In this document: in pieces, positions 60,566-64,000 of the stretch
How the letters are laid out: each line of letters starts with the position of its first letter
Numbering within the stretch: the stretch's first letter is position 1
From: UMGS1649 sp045604405
Lineage (GTDB): Bacteria > Bacillota > Clostridia > TANB77 > CAG-465
Assembly (NCBI GenBank): GCA_045604405.1
Contig: JAZUNZ010000048.1
Location: forward strand, 1 to 64,000
Reading direction: 5' to 3'
DNA: 64,000 bases
Made by a program: the position numbers and the translations under genes
The notes under the pieces: model-generated
The model's input: the letters and a program-made list of their open reading frames with translations, nothing else
What the model was told of the DNA's origin: nothing
Database searches by the model: none

Positions 60566-61533
60566 TGATAAAAGTAAGTATAATTATTCCAATGTATAAT
60601 GTAGAGAAATATATTGGGAGATGTTTAGATTCGCTAGTAAATCAAACATATAAAAACATTGAAATATTGGTTATAGATGATGCATCGAAAGACAACGGAA
60701 AAGATGTTGTAAAGGAATATATAAAAAAACATGAGAATGTAATATTGATAGAATCAGAATCAAACAAGGGAGTGTCAAATGCTAGAAATATAGGAATAAT
60801 GAAATCCACCGGAGACTATATAATGTTCTCTGATTCTGACGACTGGTATGAACAAAATGCAGTAGAAACATTTGTAAATGTAGTAAATACAACAGGGGCA
60901 GATTTTGTAACAGCAAATTATTTTATTAGTTATGATGATAATAAAGTAAAAGTTGATACTACTAGATATTTTTCACAAGAACATATAACAAAAGAGGAAA
61001 TAATTAGTTATATGACATTAACTTCTTGTTCAAAGGTGATAAAAAAGGAATTGTTTACAAACAATAATGTTTTTTATCCTACTGACATAAAAAGATGTGA
61101 AGAAATGACTGTTATTCCTGTTGTTGCATATCTTGCAAAAAAACCAGTAGCGATAAAAGATGTGTTATATAATTATTATCAAAGAGCGGGTTCAGCATCA
61201 AACAAAGTTGAAAAAGATATTTCTTTTTATGAAACAACCTTTAATAGATTCGAAAAATATTTAGATTCTGAAAAGTATAAAGAAGAAGTAGAATTTAGAG
61301 CAATAGAACATTTAGCATATGGAAAGGTTTTAACTATGTTAAAATCTGATTTTGATAACAAGAAAATAAAACAATATATAGCAGATTTTTCACGTAAATA
61401 CAAAAAGTTTAAAAAAAATAAATATTTAGCAACATTTAGTGTGCCAAAAAGAGTATTTATTAAATTATTAAATTCTAAGGTTTTGATATTACATAGAATT
61501 TTTGCGTATTTGCATAAAAAAGTAACTGCATAG
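60565..61533 (+). CDS. family 2 glycosyltransferase
   Basis: 322 residues. SIIIPMYNVEKYIGRCLDSL, IDDASKDNG, NKGVSNARNIGI and MFSDSDDWYE form the complete GT2 core with a DxD-type metal site. The C-terminal third is basic and helical, without membrane segments. Its ATG overlaps the stop of the preceding gene by one base (GATAATG). Confidence 0.9.
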   Translation: MIKVSIIIPMYNVEKYIGRCLDSLVNQTYKNIEILVIDDASKDNGKDVVKEYIKKHENVILIESESNKGVSNARNIGIMKSTGDYIMFSDSDDWYEQNAVETFVNVVNTTGADFVTANYFISYDDNKVKVDTTRYFSQEHITKEEIISYMTLTSCSKVIKKELFTNNNVFYPTDIKRCEEMTVIPVVAYLAKKPVAIKDVLYNYYQRAGSASNKVEKDISFYETTFNRFEKYLDSEKYKEEVEFRAIEHLAYGKVLTMLKSDFDNKKIKQYIADFSRKYKKFKKNKYLATFSVPKRVFIKLLNSKVLILHRIFAYLHKKVTA

Positions 61534-61542
61534 GAGGAAAAA

Positions 61543-62526
61543 ATGAAAGTAAGTATAATTGTCCCTATATATAATGTAGAGCAATACATAAAAGAATGTT
61601 TAGAATCGATATATGATGGGAATTTATCTGATTTTGAAGTTATTTGTATTGATGATAGGGGAAAAGATAATAGTATAGAAATCGTTAAACAATTTGTTAT
61701 AGATAACAAGATTGATAATTTATCAATTATACAACATGAACAAAATAAAGGCCTAAGTGAAGCAAGAAATACTGGAATTAAGCTTGCAAAAGGTGAATAT
61801 ATAGTATTTGTAGATAGCGACGATATGATAATAGCTAGAAACCTAAATAGTTTAATAGATCATGCAAAAGCTAATAATTTAGATATTATAGAAGGTGAAA
61901 TAGAAGAAATATATGAAACAGAATTAGATATAAAAGTTGATTCTGCAAAAGAAAGAAGTAATACAGACATTTTAAGTGGTTCAGAGTATTTTTCTTATAC
62001 AAATAAAAACTCTGAATATGCACCAATGGTTTGGTGCAGAGCATATAAAACAGAATATATACGTGACAATTACTTCTTTGAGCCTAATTTAAAATTTGAG
62101 GATGAACAATTTTCACCAAGAGTAATAATTGGAGCAAAAAAAGTTCAATATATGAATCAAAAAATATATGTATATAGAAGAAGAGACAATAGTATTACAA
62201 CTAATATTGTTAAAGATTCTTCTTGGATGAAACACTATTTTAGAATTATAGAAAGTTTGTCAGAATATTTACAAACCATTGAAGATAAAGAGACGTATAA
62301 TGCTTTGAAAGATAGAATAGATAATTTAGTATTATCTCTTATAAAAAATCCAATTGCTTATGAAGCGAATGATGATGTTTTAAACGAGACAATTAATATT
62401 ATCAAAGAGAAGAAAATATATAGATTACCTATTAAAAGTAAAAACTTATTTATTAAATTACAAGGTTTTTTAATGATGTATCCAAAACTTTTTATTTTAT
62501 TATATAAGACGAAAGGGAAAAAATAA
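61543..62526 (+). CDS. family 2 glycosyltransferase
   Basis: 327 residues, related to the preceding gene: VSIIVPIYNVEQYIKECLES, IDDRGKDNS, NKGLSEARNTGI, VFVDSDDMI, and FEDEQFSPRVI as the catalytic segment. GGAGG lies 8 bases before the ATG. The similar order of motifs suggests duplication followed by specialisation to a different sugar. Confidence 0.9.
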   Translation: MKVSIIVPIYNVEQYIKECLESIYDGNLSDFEVICIDDRGKDNSIEIVKQFVIDNKIDNLSIIQHEQNKGLSEARNTGIKLAKGEYIVFVDSDDMIIARNLNSLIDHAKANNLDIIEGEIEEIYETELDIKVDSAKERSNTDILSGSEYFSYTNKNSEYAPMVWCRAYKTEYIRDNYFFEPNLKFEDEQFSPRVIIGAKKVQYMNQKIYVYRRRDNSITTNIVKDSSWMKHYFRIIESLSEYLQTIEDKETYNALKDRIDNLVLSLIKNPIAYEANDDVLNETINIIKEKKIYRLPIKSKNLFIKLQGFLMMYPKLFILLYKTKGKK

Positions 62527-62528
62527 AA

Positions 62529-64000
62529 ATGAAAGAAAAATTTAAAACGACATTCAGTAAGATGAGAGAAAAACTTAAACCACTATTTAATAAAATAAAA
62601 GAACAAACAAAAATAGTATTTGGTAAAATAAAAGAAAATGAGTTTTTAAGAATTATTCTAGAACTTATTTTATTAGTGAATGTTTTTGCTTTAAATACTT
62701 ATATAGGACTAGCTATTTTATCACTTATATTGGTAGAAATAGTATTGTCTAAAAAGAGTGAAATGTCACTATGCATATATTTATTTTTATCATTTTTTGA
62801 TGAGGTCCTTATATGGGAAACAATAGGTGGCTCTATATCAAGAATAGTAATGGCAGTTATAGGGATGAAATTGTTATTTACTATTATAAAAAATAGAATA
62901 TTACCAAACAAAGTACAGATTGGAATAGCAGCATTTTTAATAGCATCTTTTGTTATAGGAATAATAACAATGGGCTTTAATTTTGAGGCAATTATATCAT
63001 TGACGAATGTAGGCATGTTTGTGTTATTCTCAATGTGTATAAAATATGAAAATATAGAAGATGCAAATAAATATATTGAAAAAATATTTTTTACAATTGT
63101 TATTTCAGTAGTAAATAGTATATTTTATGGAGTATTGACCAATAGCTATCTTGTACAAATTACAGATTATTATACAATGGAAAAGGCATATAGATTTAGT
63201 GGAATATATGAACCAAACTTCATGTGTATGTATATAAATCTTGCAATTATGTCTTTAATTGCTTTAAAAGAAAATTTGAATAAAATAATATATTATTTAT
63301 TAGCTGGATTATTATTCGCATTTGTAATTGAAACTTCTAGTTTAACAGGATTAGCGGCTATATGTATTGTAATAGGCATATATATTATAATCAGTATAAG
63401 AAGAAATGGTATTAAGCTAAAAGGAATTATTTCATGTGTTATTATTGCAACAATAACATTTGTTGTACTGTTAACTAACAAAACAGTAAATCTCTTCTTG
63501 TATGAATATAAAAATAAACCAAATGATGTACAAGTAGAACAAAACGCGACACCAGAACTACCAGTGGAAATACCAGAACAAAACGCGACACCAGAACTAC
63601 CAGTGGAAATACCAGAACAAAACGCGACACCAGAACTACCAGTGGAAATACCAGAACAAAACGAGACGCCAGAGCTACCAGTGGAAATACCAGAACAAAA
63701 CGAGACGCCAGAGCTACCAGTGGAAATACCAGAACAAAATGAACTGCCAACTGAAGAAAAAGAAATCCCTGATAATCAAAAAATATCATTATTACAAAGA
63801 TTTGAAGAAATAAAGAAGTTTATAGAAAATGGAGAGTTAGATAAGATTTCATCTGGAAGACTTCCTCTGATTAGAACTTTTGTAAAAGCAGCTTTTGATA
63901 GACCTATATTTAATATTCTTTTTGGCAATGATATAACAACGAAAAAGATATATTGTAGCTTTTTTGATAGAGAATGTTTAGCCCACAATTCATTCATAGA
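62529..64000 (+). CDS. Wzy/O-antigen-ligase-like polymerase, truncated by the window end
   Basis: The open frame runs 490 codons to the last base without a stop. A basic amphipathic N-terminus (about 1-38) is followed by repeated hydrophobic segments (from about 40 to 320) and a large exterior loop. The visible end, SSGRLPLIRTFVKAAFDRPI then CLAHNSFI, matches the loop and following HN motif of O-antigen polymerases/ligases. Residues 337-401 are five copies of EQNATPELPVEIP (last two EQNETPELPVEIP). It starts 2 bases after the preceding gene with AAAGGGA upstream. It probably polymerises or attaches the glycan made by this cluster. Confidence 0.8.
   Translation, partial: MKEKFKTTFSKMREKLKPLFNKIKEQTKIVFGKIKENEFLRIILELILLVNVFALNTYIGLAILSLILVEIVLSKKSEMSLCIYLFLSFFDEVLIWETIGGSISRIVMAVIGMKLLFTIIKNRILPNKVQIGIAAFLIASFVIGIITMGFNFEAIISLTNVGMFVLFSMCIKYENIEDANKYIEKIFFTIVISVVNSIFYGVLTNSYLVQITDYYTMEKAYRFSGIYEPNFMCMYINLAIMSLIALKENLNKIIYYLLAGLLFAFVIETSSLTGLAAICIVIGIYIIISIRRNGIKLKGIISCVIIATITFVVLLTNKTVNLFLYEYKNKPNDVQVEQNATPELPVEIPEQNATPELPVEIPEQNATPELPVEIPEQNETPELPVEIPEQNETPELPVEIPEQNELPTEEKEIPDNQKISLLQRFEEIKKFIENGELDKISSGRLPLIRTFVKAAFDRPIFNILFGNDITTKKIYCSFFDRECLAHNSFI
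63537..63731 (+). repeat. five tandem 39-bp in-frame repeats in the polymerase gene
   Basis: Units begin at 63537, 63576, 63615, 63654 and 63693. Units 1-3 carry GCGACACCAGAACTA and units 4-5 GAGACGCCAGAGCTA, indicating two rounds of duplication. Each encodes 13 residues, and a diverged partial sixth unit follows (EQNELP). All are in frame. Confidence 0.95.

Noticed and set aside
63537..63731. CRISPR-like array
   Set aside because: Units are directly abutting without spacers and in frame within a coding region.
63475..63789. Minus-strand frame encoding repeated VLVFPLV segments
   Set aside because: It is the antisense of the 39-bp coding repeats in the polymerase gene; the plus frame continues through both sides and has homology.

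Overview
The window is AT-rich DNA from a fermentative, Gram-positive Bacillota, most likely an uncultured gut member of the Clostridia. The evidence is pyruvate formate-lyase with its activase, wall teichoic acid genes, a class B sortase with a surface substrate, a PBP5-type carboxypeptidase, an AgrC-like kinase, and frequent GTG/TTG starts behind strong Shine-Dalgarno sites. No sporulation genes were seen.

Layout. 1-5.2 kb: GHKL sensor kinase, pflB-pflA, rhodanese. 5.2-12.3 kb: stand-alone Smr protein, D,D-carboxypeptidase, then an operon of membrane protein, Zn metallopeptidase, TIGR03960 radical SAM protein, smpB and a SPASM radical SAM enzyme; then a small pilin-like protein. 12.4-14 kb: FAD dehydrogenase with a consensus promoter. 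14.1-19.9 kb: teichoic acid operon (tagG, tagH, tarI, tarJ, two CDP-polyol phosphotransferases). 20-25.3 kb: small HTH gene, glyA-topA-CDF transporter, anchored unknown protein. 25.4-27.4 kb: tandem paralogues, the first frameshifted.

27.5-34.6 kb is a ~7.1 kb integrated element. It splits a host tRNA-Lys(CTT) in the anticodon loop. The 3' half lies at 27485-27531 and the 5' half at 34594-34633, and joined they give an exact 76-nt tRNA with a pairing acceptor stem. Just inside its right end the element carries a complete second tRNA-Lys with its own terminator, placed so that the host tRNA promoter would transcribe it. It encodes a tyrosine integrase, excisionase, several unknown proteins, a membrane protein with a cysteine-peptidase-like Cys/His/Asp pattern, and a repeat-rich AT region. 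No phage structural or conjugation genes are visible.

34.7-51.2 kb is mostly core: HTH gene, murB, membrane-extended yvcK, a glycogen-debranching-like protein, ruvC, an SH3/CAP secreted protein, DAO-type oxidoreductase, S1-domain protein, DUF2344 protein, mfd, prsA, an rRNA methyltransferase and alr. A ~155-nt structured RNA with its own promoter and terminator (6S-like architecture) lies at 51.22-51.38 kb on the minus strand.

51.5-64 kb is a cell-surface region: a surface protein with a TPTTG sorting signal overlapping its sortase B gene, an SDR enzyme, a pilin-like surface protein, and a glycan cluster (4,6-dehydratase, aminotransferase, initiating phosphoglycosyltransferase, three GT2 enzymes, and a Wzy-like polymerase cut by the window end). 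The polymerase gene contains five in-frame 39-bp tandem repeats.
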